NCBI RefSeq assembly: GCF_965227725.1
Contig: NZ_CBDDGH010000004.1
Location: 477,128 to 541,127, forward strand
DNA: 64,000 nucleotides
Source of the DNA: Shimia sp965227725
Lineage (GTDB): Bacteria; Pseudomonadota; Alphaproteobacteria; Rhodobacterales; Rhodobacteraceae
Direction: 5' to 3'
Positions 52,310 through 61,767 of the stretch are shown in pieces. Each line of letters opens with the position of its first letter. The stretch's first letter is position 1. Below the pieces are notes generated by a model. It had not been told where the DNA came from and searched no databases. It saw nothing but the letters and a program-made list of their open reading frames with translations. Position numbers and translations under genes: made by a program.

Positions 52310-52678
52310 CTATGGCGAGCAGGCCCAGGCCCGCACCTCACAGCCCGCACCGTAGTTCTGACAGAAGGCCAGCGCCACATCCTCGGCGGCCATGCGCGAA
52401 TGGCTTTCGCCAAAACCCCATTGGTCGCGATCACCCTGCGCCATCGCTCCGCAGCCGTTGAAAAAGGTCTTCACCGTGTCGCAGTTGTCACCACAGATCG
52501 CCTGCACCCGCTCTCGCGCCATATCCTCGGAATACTGGCTATAGGCATAGCCACGCGCGCCTTCTGGTCCGACTCCCACAGCCCCCCAACAGCGCGCAAA
52601 GCCACATTGCTGCGCCTCAACTGGGGCCGTGCAGGCCAAACTTGCGATCATCAGCGACAGAACACCCCATGGTTTCAT
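52310..52678 (-). CDS. Secreted DUF4189 cysteine-rich protein
   Basis: The 122-residue protein has a signal peptide (to PVEAQ, about residue 23). The mature part contains eight cysteines (for example AICGDNC, FFNGCGAMAQGD, GAGCEVRAWAC), consistent with four disulfides. The pattern GYAYSQYSEDMARERVQAICG plus CGAMA matches DUF4189, a family of unknown function in secreted proteins. It appears monocistronic. Confidence 0.82.
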   Translation of the reverse strand: MKPWGVLSLMIASLACTAPVEAQQCGFARCWGAVGVGPEGARGYAYSQYSEDMARERVQAICGDNCDTVKTFFNGCGAMAQGDRDQWGFGESHSRMAAEDVALAFCQNYGAGCEVRAWACSP

Positions 52679-52968
52679 AATGCGTCACCTCCATCTTCAA
52701 CGGTGGCGCGACATTCTGTGCACGCGGGACTTACTGGGCCACCTTAGGCCTCATGCGGTAAAGATTTGGTAAGGCGTGATCTCCCAGCACACATGCCTGA
52801 AGGCCGGGTGCAGGCTTTGTCACGTCACGTCCTTTAGGTTGAACCCCAAAGTCCCATTTACCCGAAATTAGGACGAAATCCGTAGGCCTAAGCTAGCGTG
52901 AGGCAGAAAGTACTCTGCTGTCTCAATGAGAGATTTGTCGAAACGTCCTAAGTTTGGAATGCGCATTC

Positions 52969-54747
52969 ATGAAGTTATCTGCCCCGAAGTTTGTTTCAAA
53001 GCTCAGCGCCAAGCTCACCGCTGTCATGACCATTTGCCTGTGCTCCACCGTCATTGTCGGCGCGACCCTGACCTATGAAATCTCCCAGCTGACCCGCTTC
53101 ACCGAAGCGCTGTTTGAGAAAGAATACCAGATCGCTGCCTCCCTGCGCGACGTGGAAACTCACCTCGTGACCATCAACCGCGACATGCTCACAGCGCTTG
53201 TCGACACCTCGGCAGAAACCCATGAGGCCGTTTTTGAGGATGCCAAGGCCAGCGAGGCACTCATCAACACGCTTCTGACAGAGATCGAACAGCTCGCGCC
53301 TGCAAACGCTGAAGAAATCGCCAACCTGCGCAGCGCCGTGGAAAACTGGCGCCCTCTCTGGCTTGGCGTATTCCAGATGGCGGCCAACGGCGGGCATGAA
53401 TTTGCTTACGAGGCCTTCCGCACCCACGGCCCGACCCAGCTCAACGACATCCGCGAAGCCCTGAGCGCCATCCGCACCGCCTCTGACGCCTCCACCGCCG
53501 CCTTTGTCGCTGATGCTGCCGCCACAAAACAACGCGCCTTCCTCATCGCCGCCCTCATCATGATCGGCGCCATCGCGCTCAGCATGGGTGGCGGCTACGT
53601 CCTGCGCCGCTCCATCGTCTGCAGCATCATCGACCTCAACACCGCCATCGGCAAACTCGGCGCAGACCAGCTCACCGAGCAAACCCCGCACACCGGCCGC
53701 CGCGACGAGATCGGCGACATCGCCCGCACCGTGGAGCGGCTCCGCGTCCGGCTGCAAGACGGTGCCGAGGCGCAGGAACGCGAGGCCGAATCCCAGCGCG
53801 GCAACGCTCTGGTGGTGGATGTGCTCAGCAAGGCGCTCACCGATCTCGCCCAAGGCGATTTCCGCAACGACGTGAATATCTTCCTGCCCGAAGCCCACAA
53901 GAAACTGCGCTACAAAATCAACGACGCTCTCATCGGCCTCAATGATGTGGTGGTGCAGGTCGGCGAAGCGGCGGAAAATATCCAGACCGAGATCACCGAG
54001 ATCAACACCGCCACACAGGAGCTCGCCCACCGCACCGAACGTCAGGCCGCCACGCTGGAACAGACCACCACCGGCATCGATCAGGTCACCGACAGCGTGA
54101 AAGCCACCTCCCGCAACGTCGACACCGTGAAAGACGCCGCCATGGGCGCCCGCGCCGACGCCGAAGACAGCAGCCACATCGTGCGCGAAACCGTGCAGGC
54201 CATGGCCGAAATCGAGCGCTCCTTTGCCGAGATCAGCCAGTTCATCGGCACCATCGAAGACATCGCCTTTCAGACCAACCTGCTCGCGCTCAACGCCGGC
54301 GTCGAAGCTGCCCGCGCAGGGGATGCGGGCAACGGGTTTGCGGTTGTGGCATCCGAGGTCCGCGCGCTGGCTCTGCGCGCCGCCACTTCGGCGTCCGAGA
54401 TCAAGGAACAGGTCGAAACCAGCAGCCACCATGTGGAAAAAGGCGTCGAGCTTGTCGGCCGCACCGGCGCGTCACTGGGCGCGATTGTGGATCATGTCTC
54501 AGGCATCGCGGAAATGGTCGCCGACATTCACCAATCCGCCAAAGATCAGGCCGCCTCGCTGGGCGACATCAACGCCTCGGTCAATCAGCTCAACAACGTG
54601 ACCCAGGAAAACGCCGCCATGGTCGAGGAAACCACAGCGGCCAGCAATCTGCTGAATACGAATGCCGTGCAGCTCACCGAGCTGGTGGGGACATTTAAAA
54701 CCCGTCCGGTGGAGGAGGAGCCTGAGCAACAGCAGATGTCGGCGTGA
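52969..54747 (+). CDS. Methyl-accepting chemotaxis protein
   Basis: The 592-residue receptor has TM1 at about 16-36, a periplasmic helical sensor of about 150 residues (LRDVETHLVTINRDMLTALV), TM2 at about 188-206, and a HAMP region to about 260. The signalling domain has the hairpin tip EDIAFQTNLLALNAGVEAAR and GFAVVASEVRALALRAATSA. It reports a stimulus to CheA/CheW. The start at 52969 is an ATG; a TTG 15 bases upstream is open but unsupported. The C-terminus (EEPEQQQMSA) lacks a CheR-docking NWxxF-type pentapeptide. No che genes are nearby. Confidence 0.94.
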   Translation: MKLSAPKFVSKLSAKLTAVMTICLCSTVIVGATLTYEISQLTRFTEALFEKEYQIAASLRDVETHLVTINRDMLTALVDTSAETHEAVFEDAKASEALINTLLTEIEQLAPANAEEIANLRSAVENWRPLWLGVFQMAANGGHEFAYEAFRTHGPTQLNDIREALSAIRTASDASTAAFVADAAATKQRAFLIAALIMIGAIALSMGGGYVLRRSIVCSIIDLNTAIGKLGADQLTEQTPHTGRRDEIGDIARTVERLRVRLQDGAEAQEREAESQRGNALVVDVLSKALTDLAQGDFRNDVNIFLPEAHKKLRYKINDALIGLNDVVVQVGEAAENIQTEITEINTATQELAHRTERQAATLEQTTTGIDQVTDSVKATSRNVDTVKDAAMGARADAEDSSHIVRETVQAMAEIERSFAEISQFIGTIEDIAFQTNLLALNAGVEAARAGDAGNGFAVVASEVRALALRAATSASEIKEQVETSSHHVEKGVELVGRTGASLGAIVDHVSGIAEMVADIHQSAKDQAASLGDINASVNQLNNVTQENAAMVEETTAASNLLNTNAVQLTELVGTFKTRPVEEEPEQQQMSA

Positions 54748-55096
54748 GAGAAATTGTCTGATAAACTTGTATCAAACGTGATCAATGGCAGAAGAACGCT
54801 GAAAAGACTAGGGTACTCAGCGAGACCGAAACTCATGCAACCTCAGCCTTCCGAGTAAGATGTGCAAAGCCAAGTGTTAAGGTCCTACGATATCAGTTCA
54901 AATTGGAAGGTAGCCCACTACGCATCATCAAATCGCTAGTCGCTGAAAACATGAGTTCGAGCACAGAGCCGAAGGCCTAGCATTGTAGTAAGATAGAATT
55001 GTAGGCTTGACGCAACACTTATAAGGAGCCTGCATCTTTATAGTTTACACGCCTGAAAATAAACTCGCAAATTAAAGCGGAGAAACGGGAGATCAC
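54748..55096. other. AT-richer gap before the ImmA/IrrE gene
   Basis: This 349-base stretch has visibly lower GC than its surroundings and no clear gene on either strand. It holds the promoter of the ImmA/IrrE gene. GGAGA lies before the ATG at 55097. No tRNA or clear att-type repeat was seen. Confidence 0.5.
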
Positions 55097-56263
55097 ATGG
55101 CACAGGTAGCAATATCGCCTGACGTGCTGGAATGGGCGCGAAAGCGTGTTGATATGCCATTCGATACGCTCTCCAAACGCTTCAAGAAATACCCCAACTG
55201 GCTCGAGGGGCAAGGCGGCCCGACATTCAAGCAGCTCGAAACTTTGGCCAGCGTGCTTCGATTACCGACGGGTATGTTTTTCTTGCCAGAACCACCGGAA
55301 GAAAAACTCCCACTACCTGACTTCAGGCGTATGGCTGAGGGCGGCTTTCAACGTCCGAGTGCCGAATTAATTGACACGATCCACATTTGCCAACGACGTC
55401 AGAGGTGGTATCGCGAGCACCTTGCAGGGTCCGGTTCTGACGTAATAGCGTTCGTTGGCTCCGCCGATGTCGGCGATCAGCCCGGCGTAGTAGCCGGACA
55501 TATTCGAACAGCTTTGAAGCTCGAAATCGGTAGCCGCAATGAGGCGTCCAACTGGGAAGACTTCCTGCGTCAGTTTATTGCACTTGCACGGGAAGCAGGT
55601 GTTCTGGTTATGATCAATGGCGTGGTAGGGAATAACACCCACCGCACTTTAAACCCAAGGGAGTTTAGAGGATTTGCTATTTCCGATCCTTTTGCCCCGC
55701 TAGTGTTCATCAATGGTGCTGATACCAAGGCCGGGCAAATCTTCACTCTTGCACATGAACTAGCCCATATCTGGATTGGCAGGGGTGGTGTAAGCAACAG
55801 TTCCGTAGATGATCTGCCAGAACACTTTGAGCCCGACTTCAATGTGGAGCGCTTCTGTAATGCTGTTGCGGCAGAGATTTTGGTTCCGATGGCACAGCTC
55901 TCCAATATGGACCTGCCGGAGGATGTCGATCTGGCAAAATCCTCAATCTCTAAAACTTTCAGGGTAAGCACATTAGTTGCGCTCCGGCGTCTGAAGGATC
56001 TTGGCAGATTGTCACATGACGATTTCCAAGGCGCCTACGATGCCGAACTTGATTTTCTAAAGAAGAGGGCAAAACAAAGGAAGTCTGGAGGCGGCGACTT
56101 TTATAATACGATGGGTGCAAGGGTAGACCCGCACTTCGCATCAGCCGTAATTTCGGCGGCGCTTGAAGGTCAAACGCTAATGGGTGATGCGTTTGAACTT
56201 CTTAGCATCAAAAACTCGACCACCTTCCGAAAAGAAGCAATGCACCTTGGAGTGTTAAGTTGA
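55097..56263 (+). CDS. Xre-ImmA/IrrE metalloprotease, antitoxin-like
   Basis: The 388-residue protein has an N-terminal helix-turn-helix-like domain (ISPDVLEWARKRVDMPFDTL through GGPTFKQLETLASVLRLPTG). A linker FLPEPPEEKLPLPDFR follows, typical of Xre-COG2856 fusions. The zinc protease domain has HELAH at 220-224 and a likely third ligand E251 in VERFCNAVAAEILVP. Such proteins act as antitoxins or regulators that cleave repressors. Codon use is less GC-rich than the neighbours, which suggests transfer. The next gene overlaps it by 3 to 4 bases and encodes a PIN-like protein, so the two form a module. Confidence 0.9.
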   Translation: MAQVAISPDVLEWARKRVDMPFDTLSKRFKKYPNWLEGQGGPTFKQLETLASVLRLPTGMFFLPEPPEEKLPLPDFRRMAEGGFQRPSAELIDTIHICQRRQRWYREHLAGSGSDVIAFVGSADVGDQPGVVAGHIRTALKLEIGSRNEASNWEDFLRQFIALAREAGVLVMINGVVGNNTHRTLNPREFRGFAISDPFAPLVFINGADTKAGQIFTLAHELAHIWIGRGGVSNSSVDDLPEHFEPDFNVERFCNAVAAEILVPMAQLSNMDLPEDVDLAKSSISKTFRVSTLVALRRLKDLGRLSHDDFQGAYDAELDFLKKRAKQRKSGGGDFYNTMGARVDPHFASAVISAALEGQTLMGDAFELLSIKNSTTFRKEAMHLGVLS

Positions 56264-56739
56264 CGCTATTATTAGACTCTAACGCGTTCCTCACACCTGC
56301 AATGACGTATTACGCATTCGACATCTGCGGAAGCTATTGGTCTTGGATCGCACAGGCAGCTGCAGCCGGTGACGTCAAAAGCATTTCTCCAGTAAAGCGG
56401 GAGCTGTGCCAAAAGGACGACCAAATCAAGAATTGGATCGGTATGCACGGGGCTGACATCTTCATGCCCGACGATTCCGCCGTAAGGAATACAATGGCGC
56501 AGGTTTCGATGTGGGCAAACTCCAACGGCTATACCACTGCGGCAGTCGCTGAATTCTTGAGCAAGGCCGATTCGTATCTCGTGGCTTACGCCATGCTTGG
56601 CAGGCACGAGATCGTAACACTCGAAACCAGCGCCCCTGGATCAAAGAATAGGATCAAAATTCCGGACGCAGCCAGCGCGCACGGGATTTCGACGATAACG
56701 CCCTACCAAATGCTTCGGCAGAATGGCGTCCATTTCTAG
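56260..56739 (+). CDS. DUF4411 PIN-like protein, predicted toxin
   Basis: The 159-residue protein begins LLLDSNAFLTPAMTYYAFDI. The Asp in LLLDSN is the first acidic residue of a PIN nuclease fold. SPVKRELCQKDDQIKNW and KADSYLVAYAMLGRHEIV supply the other acids. DUF4411 is a known partner of Xre-ImmA/IrrE proteins. The start is a TTG that overlaps the upstream stop (TTGA), with GGAG 7 bases before, so translation is coupled. RNA cleavage is predicted but not shown. Confidence 0.88.
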   Translation: MTLLLDSNAFLTPAMTYYAFDICGSYWSWIAQAAAAGDVKSISPVKRELCQKDDQIKNWIGMHGADIFMPDDSAVRNTMAQVSMWANSNGYTTAAVAEFLSKADSYLVAYAMLGRHEIVTLETSAPGSKNRIKIPDAASAHGISTITPYQMLRQNGVHF

Positions 56740-56961
56740 GAAGAGACGGAGATCCTGCAAAATTAAAAGTTGCTATCTAAACGTCTGATCCGCCGGCACA
56801 ACTAACAATTTACAGTGGTGTTGCTTGAGATCTCCGAAGGTCCGCTGTTGGAAAACATCTCCTGTGCTTCGCATCTGCAGTGTCGTGAATATTGCTACAG
56901 CCTCTAATGTCTCGTTTTAGCACGAAAATAGACGCAACCAGCTACCCCCGCCCCCCCAAAC

Positions 56962-57000
56962 AAAAACCCCCGCCAGCCAGCGCCAGCGGGGGTCTTTTTT
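56962..57000. terminator. Bidirectional terminator at the gltB end
   Basis: ACCCCCGC (56966-56973) and GCGGGGGT (56986-56993) form an 8-bp stem. A-run and T-run flanks on either side make it work in both directions, ending gltB leftward and the DUF4411 transcript rightward. Confidence 0.88.
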
Positions 57001-57016
57001 CGTCTCTATCCCAGCC

Positions 57017-60000
57017 TTATTCCGCCGGAACCGCTGTTTCCTCAACCGTCAGAGGATGCGGGATATGCACCAGCATTTCTTTCGGGCAGACCTGCAGGAA
57101 GTTGGCTTTTTCCACATCCCAGTGTTGCAGGATGTCGCGTGCCTTGGCGCTGCCGGTCTCGGCCACATGGCGCTCGATCAAACCCTTAAGCTGATCTTCC
57201 CAGTGCTGCACCGTCACCGGGCAGGTCACCAGCGTTTCCATGTTCATGACGTCCTCGGCTTTGCCTTCCGGATCATAGAGATAGGCCATGCCGCCGGTCA
57301 TGCCTGCGCCGAAGTTTGCGCCGATCTCGCCGAGGATCACGGCCACGCCGCCGGTCATGTATTCACAACCACAGGCGCCACAGCCCTCGACCACCACTTT
57401 TGCACCGGAGTTGCGCACCGCAAAGCGCTCGCCTGCGCGGCCCGCGGCAAAGAGATGCCCGTCGGTGGCGCCATAAAGCACGGTGTTTCCGATGATGGTG
57501 TTCTCGGCCGCTGTCAGCGGGCTCGCCATGGGCGGGCGCACCACCACGGTGCCCCCCGACAGGCCCTTGCCCACATAGTCGTTGGCATCGCCGGAGACTT
57601 CGATCTTCAGACCCGGAGCCGCAAAGGCGCCCAGAGACTGGCCCGCAGAGCCGGTGAGCTTCACGGTCAGATGGTCTTCCTGCAGCGTGTTGCGCATGCC
57701 GAAGTTGCGCACGATGTGGCTTGAGGTGCGTGTGCCCACCGTCCGGTGCGTGTTCTGCACCGCATAGGAGAGCTGCATCTTCTCGCCTTCCTGCAGGAAG
57801 CGCGCCGCATCCCGCACGATTTCCGCATCTAGCGTGTCAGGCACGTAGTTGCGGTCTTTGTCGCGGTTGTAGACGATGTCATGTGCGCCATCGACGGTGA
57901 TCAGGAGCGGGTTGAGATCCAGATCATCCAGATGGGCAGAGCCACGGCTCACCTGCGCCAGCAGGTCGGCACGGCCAATAACCTCATCAAGGCTGCGCGC
58001 CCCGATGGAGGCGAGGATTTCCCGCACTTCCTGCGCGTAGAAGGTGATCAGGTTCACCACCTTGTCCGCAGAGCCGGTGTATTTCGCACGCAGGCTTTCA
58101 TCCTGTGTACAAACACCAACCGGGCAGGTGTTGGACTGGCACTGACGCACCATGATACAGCCCATCGCGATCAGCGCCGCGGTGCCGATTCCGTATTCCT
58201 CAGCCCCCATCATCGCCGCCATCACGATGTCACGCCCCGTGCGCAGACCACCATCGGTCCGCAGCGTGACCCGCTCGCGCAGATTGTTCATCGCCAGCAC
58301 CTGATGCGCCTCAGTGAGACCCATCTCCCACGGCAGACCCGCGTGTTTGATCGAGGTCGCCGGGCTTGCCCCGGTGCCGCCATTGTGACCCGAGATCAGG
58401 ATGATGTCGGCCTTCGCCTTCGCCACCCCGGCCGCAATCGTGCCCACACCGGAGGAGGCCACCAGCTTCACCGTCACCTTACAGCGCGGGTTGATCTGCT
58501 TAAGGTCATAAATCAGCTGCGCCAGATCTTCGATCGAGTAGATATCATGGTGCGGCGGCGGGGAAATCAGCGTCACGCCTTTGGTGGAGTGGCGCAGACG
58601 GGCGATCAGGTCGGTGACCTTCATCCCCGGCAGCTGGCCGCCTTCACCGGGCTTCGCACCCTGCGCCACTTTGATCTCCAGCTCTTCACACTGGTTCAGA
58701 TACTCCGCGGTCACACCAAACCGGCCAGACGCCACCTGCTTGATCTTCGCAGAGGGGTTGTCGCCATTTGGCTCTGGCACAAAATGCGCCGGATCTTCGC
58801 CGCCCTCACCGGAGTCAGACTTCGCGCCAATCCGGTTCATCGCCACGTTCAGAGTTTTATGCGCCTCAGGCGACAGCGCCCCCAGCGACATACCCGGCGT
58901 CACAAAGCGCTTACGGATCGCGGTGATGCTCTCCACTTCCTCAAGCGGCACAGGCTTGCCGATTGCCTTGATGTCGAGCAGATCGCGCAGATGGATCGGC
59001 GGGTTCGCTTGCATCTTTGCGGAATACTGCTTCCACAGCTGATAAGACGCGCGGTTACAGGCCGCCTGCATCATATGCATGGTCTGCGCGCCCCAGGCAT
59101 GGGTCTCACCAGATTTCCGCGCCTTATAAAAACCGCCAATCGGCAGCACATCCGTGCCCGACAGGAAGCCTTTGGCGTGCACCTCTTCGATCTTCTTCTG
59201 AATGCCGCTCACACCGATGCCGGAAATCCGGCTGGTCATGCCGGGGAAATATTCCGCACACATCGCACGGGACAGACCCACCGCCTCAAAGTTCAGACCA
59301 CCACGATAGGAGGAAATCACCGAGATCCCCATCTTCGCCATGATCTTGAGGAGACCCTGGTCAATCGCCTCACGATAACGCGCAACATTCTCGGTCAGCG
59401 TGCCATCCGCCAGACCGCGCTCGATGCGATCCGCCAGCGTGTCTTCTGCCAGATAGGCGTTCACCACGGTCGCCCCTGCACCGATCAAAACGGCAAAGTA
59501 ATGCGGGTCGATACATTCCGCAGACCGCACGTTCAGCGAGCAGAAGGTCCGCAGACCCTTGCGGGTCAGATGGCTGTGCACCGCGCTGGTGGCCAGGATC
59601 ATTGGCATCGCGACCTTATCGGCACCCTGCGCCTCATCAGACAGCACAATGTGGCCTGCACCGGAACGTACCGCGTCTTCGGCCTCTGCCCGAATGCGCT
59701 CAAGACCCACCTGCAGCGCACGGGAATCCGCGCCCGCCGCAAAGGTACAGTCGATGCGCACCACCGTGTCGTCAAACGCCTCAAGCAACCGCGCGAACTG
59801 TGCGTTGGCCACAAACGGGCTGTCCAGCACAGCGATTTCGGTCTGGCTGCCGTCCTCATCCAGCACGTTCTTCAGATTGCCAAAACGGGTCTTCAGCGAC
59901 ATCACGCGGTATTCGCGCAGGCTGTCGATCGGAGGGTTGGTCACCTGAGAGAAGTTCTGACGGAAGAAATGGCTCAGCGGACGGTACATGTTGGACAGAA

Positions 60001-61555
60001 CCGCAGACGGGGTGTCATCGCCCATCGAGGCCAGCGCCTCTTTGCCATCCTCAGCCATCGGCGCAAGGATCTGCTCGATCTCTTCCATGGAGAAGCCCGC
60101 CGCGATCTGACGCGCACGCAGCTCTTCGCCGGTGAAGGTCGCGGTTTCCGTCACCGCATCCAGCTCACCTGCCAGATCGCGGATCTTGCCAACCCATTCG
60201 CCATAAGGCTTGGCATTGGCCAGTTTGTCCTTGATCTCCGTGTCGTGGTAGAGCTTGCCCTCTTTCATATCCACAGCCAGAAGCTGGCCCGGACCAAGCG
60301 CGCCTTTTTCCACCACATTGGCTTCATCGATCGGCACCATGCCGGCCTCAGAGCCGGAAATCAGCAGGCCATCACCGGTCACGACATAGCGCATCGGGCG
60401 CAGGCCGTTGCGGTCCAGACCCGCACAAACCCAGCGACCATCGGTCATCGCCAGCGCGGCAGGGCCATCCCATGGCTCCATCACAGAGTTGCAGTAGGAA
60501 TACATGTCGCGCCACGCCTGCGGCAGCTCAACCGCCTGCTTGGACCAGCTTTCCGGCACCAGCATGGTTTTTGCCATTGGTGCGGAACGGCCCGCACGCA
60601 CCAGAACTTCAAACACACCGTCCAGCGCGGCGGAGTCAGACGCCCCACCCGGCACAATCGGTTTGATGTCTTCGGCGTAGTCGCCAAAGCTGTCAGACGC
60701 CATGCGGATCTCATGGCTCTTCATCCAGTTCAGGTTGCCTTTCAGCGTGTTGATCTCACCATTGTGCGCCAGCATGCGGAACGGCTGTGCAAGCCACCAT
60801 TGCGGGAAGGTGTTGGTGGAATAGCGCTGGTGATACAGCGCAAAGGCACTTTCAAAGCGCTCATCCATCAGGTCGGGGTAGAACACCGCAACCTGCTCCG
60901 CCAGCATCATGCCTTTGTAGATGATCGAGCGGCAGGACAGCGATGCAATATAAAGTTCACCGATATTGGCCGCCAGCGCCGCCTTCTCGATGCGGCGACG
61001 GATCACATAGAGCTCACGCTCAAAAGTGTCTTCGTCCACACCCTTGGAGTTGGAGATCAGGATCTGCTCGATCTCCGGGCGGGTCGCATTGGCTTTTTCA
61101 CCAAGACAGCTCACATCCACCGGCACATGGCGCCAGCCATAGATGCGATAGCCCATCTTCAGAACTTCGGTTTCCACGATGGTCCGGCAGTGCTCCTGCG
61201 CGCCGAAATCTGTCCGTGGCAGGAAGACCTGACCAACCGCGATCAGCTCGTCTTTGTTGGGCTCATGGCCGGTGCGTTCGATCTGGTCGTAAAAGAACGG
61301 CACAGGGATCTGCACGTGAATGCCCGCGCCATCGCCGGTCTTGCCGTCTGCGTCCACCGCACCACGGTGCCAGATCGCTTTCAATGCGGTGATGCCCGCT
61401 TCCACAACCTGACGGCTGGGCTTGCCGTCAATGGAAACCACAAGACCCACACCACAGGAGGAGTGCTCTTCTTCTTCGGAATAGAGGCCGTTCTCCGCCA
61501 TCCACTTGCGTTTGGCTTCTTCGGCTCTGACCCAGTTCTGATCAAATTTGGTCAT
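57017..61555 (-). CDS. gltB: Glutamate synthase (NADPH) large subunit
   Basis: The 1512-residue enzyme makes two glutamates from glutamine and 2-oxoglutarate. A short propeptide precedes the catalytic C34 (HSSCGVGLV) of the class II glutaminase domain. The central FMN domain has PGEGGQLPGMKVTDLIARLR and LISPPPHHDIYSIEDLAQL. The [3Fe-4S] ligands lie in MVRQCQSNTCPVGVCTQD. The C-terminal beta-helix ends with glycine-rich text (GGTVVVRPP, EGCGACGCEYMTGG). The length is standard. It follows gltD after 212 bases, which contain three tandem 11-bp repeats. Confidence 0.98.
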   Translation of the reverse strand: MTKFDQNWVRAEEAKRKWMAENGLYSEEEEHSSCGVGLVVSIDGKPSRQVVEAGITALKAIWHRGAVDADGKTGDGAGIHVQIPVPFFYDQIERTGHEPNKDELIAVGQVFLPRTDFGAQEHCRTIVETEVLKMGYRIYGWRHVPVDVSCLGEKANATRPEIEQILISNSKGVDEDTFERELYVIRRRIEKAALAANIGELYIASLSCRSIIYKGMMLAEQVAVFYPDLMDERFESAFALYHQRYSTNTFPQWWLAQPFRMLAHNGEINTLKGNLNWMKSHEIRMASDSFGDYAEDIKPIVPGGASDSAALDGVFEVLVRAGRSAPMAKTMLVPESWSKQAVELPQAWRDMYSYCNSVMEPWDGPAALAMTDGRWVCAGLDRNGLRPMRYVVTGDGLLISGSEAGMVPIDEANVVEKGALGPGQLLAVDMKEGKLYHDTEIKDKLANAKPYGEWVGKIRDLAGELDAVTETATFTGEELRARQIAAGFSMEEIEQILAPMAEDGKEALASMGDDTPSAVLSNMYRPLSHFFRQNFSQVTNPPIDSLREYRVMSLKTRFGNLKNVLDEDGSQTEIAVLDSPFVANAQFARLLEAFDDTVVRIDCTFAAGADSRALQVGLERIRAEAEDAVRSGAGHIVLSDEAQGADKVAMPMILATSAVHSHLTRKGLRTFCSLNVRSAECIDPHYFAVLIGAGATVVNAYLAEDTLADRIERGLADGTLTENVARYREAIDQGLLKIMAKMGISVISSYRGGLNFEAVGLSRAMCAEYFPGMTSRISGIGVSGIQKKIEEVHAKGFLSGTDVLPIGGFYKARKSGETHAWGAQTMHMMQAACNRASYQLWKQYSAKMQANPPIHLRDLLDIKAIGKPVPLEEVESITAIRKRFVTPGMSLGALSPEAHKTLNVAMNRIGAKSDSGEGGEDPAHFVPEPNGDNPSAKIKQVASGRFGVTAEYLNQCEELEIKVAQGAKPGEGGQLPGMKVTDLIARLRHSTKGVTLISPPPHHDIYSIEDLAQLIYDLKQINPRCKVTVKLVASSGVGTIAAGVAKAKADIILISGHNGGTGASPATSIKHAGLPWEMGLTEAHQVLAMNNLRERVTLRTDGGLRTGRDIVMAAMMGAEEYGIGTAALIAMGCIMVRQCQSNTCPVGVCTQDESLRAKYTGSADKVVNLITFYAQEVREILASIGARSLDEVIGRADLLAQVSRGSAHLDDLDLNPLLITVDGAHDIVYNRDKDRNYVPDTLDAEIVRDAARFLQEGEKMQLSYAVQNTHRTVGTRTSSHIVRNFGMRNTLQEDHLTVKLTGSAGQSLGAFAAPGLKIEVSGDANDYVGKGLSGGTVVVRPPMASPLTAAENTIIGNTVLYGATDGHLFAAGRAGERFAVRNSGAKVVVEGCGACGCEYMTGGVAVILGEIGANFGAGMTGGMAYLYDPEGKAEDVMNMETLVTCPVTVQHWEDQLKGLIERHVAETGSAKARDILQHWDVEKANFLQVCPKEMLVHIPHPLTVEETAVPAE

Positions 61556-61698
61556 TCGCTATCTCCATCATTTGCACCGGGTGTCCCGCAGTGGGGTGGC
61601 ACGTGGCCTTTTTCCGGCGAACTGCGCTGTCGGCTCCTCAAGCCAGTTTGGTCAGCGCTTATGTCTTATTTACTTTTGCCTGCTGTTTTCGGCACCGT

Positions 61699-61731
61699 CG
61701 CGATACAGTCGCAATACCGACGCGATACAGA
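61699..61731. promoter_or_regulatory. Three tandem 11-bp repeats upstream of gltB
   Basis: CGCGATACAGT, CGCAATACCGA and CGCGATACAGA follow each other without gaps, one per helical turn. They lie 144-176 bases before the gltB start codon. This is the layout of a cooperatively bound operator and suggests that gltB has its own regulated promoter. Confidence 0.55.
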
Positions 61732-61767
61732 CAGTCGTTTTTTGCCCTTTTCCGAGCGCGTTAACGA

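Noticed and set aside
52996..54432. A glycine-rich minus-strand frame opposite the chemoreceptor
   Set aside because: The repetitive Gly/Asp/Val text arises from the antisense of alanine-rich coding; the plus strand encodes a textbook chemoreceptor.
54748..57016. Integrative element with att sites around the ImmA/DUF4411 pair
   Set aside because: No integrase, tRNA or clear flanking direct repeat was seen; only the lower GC suggests transfer.
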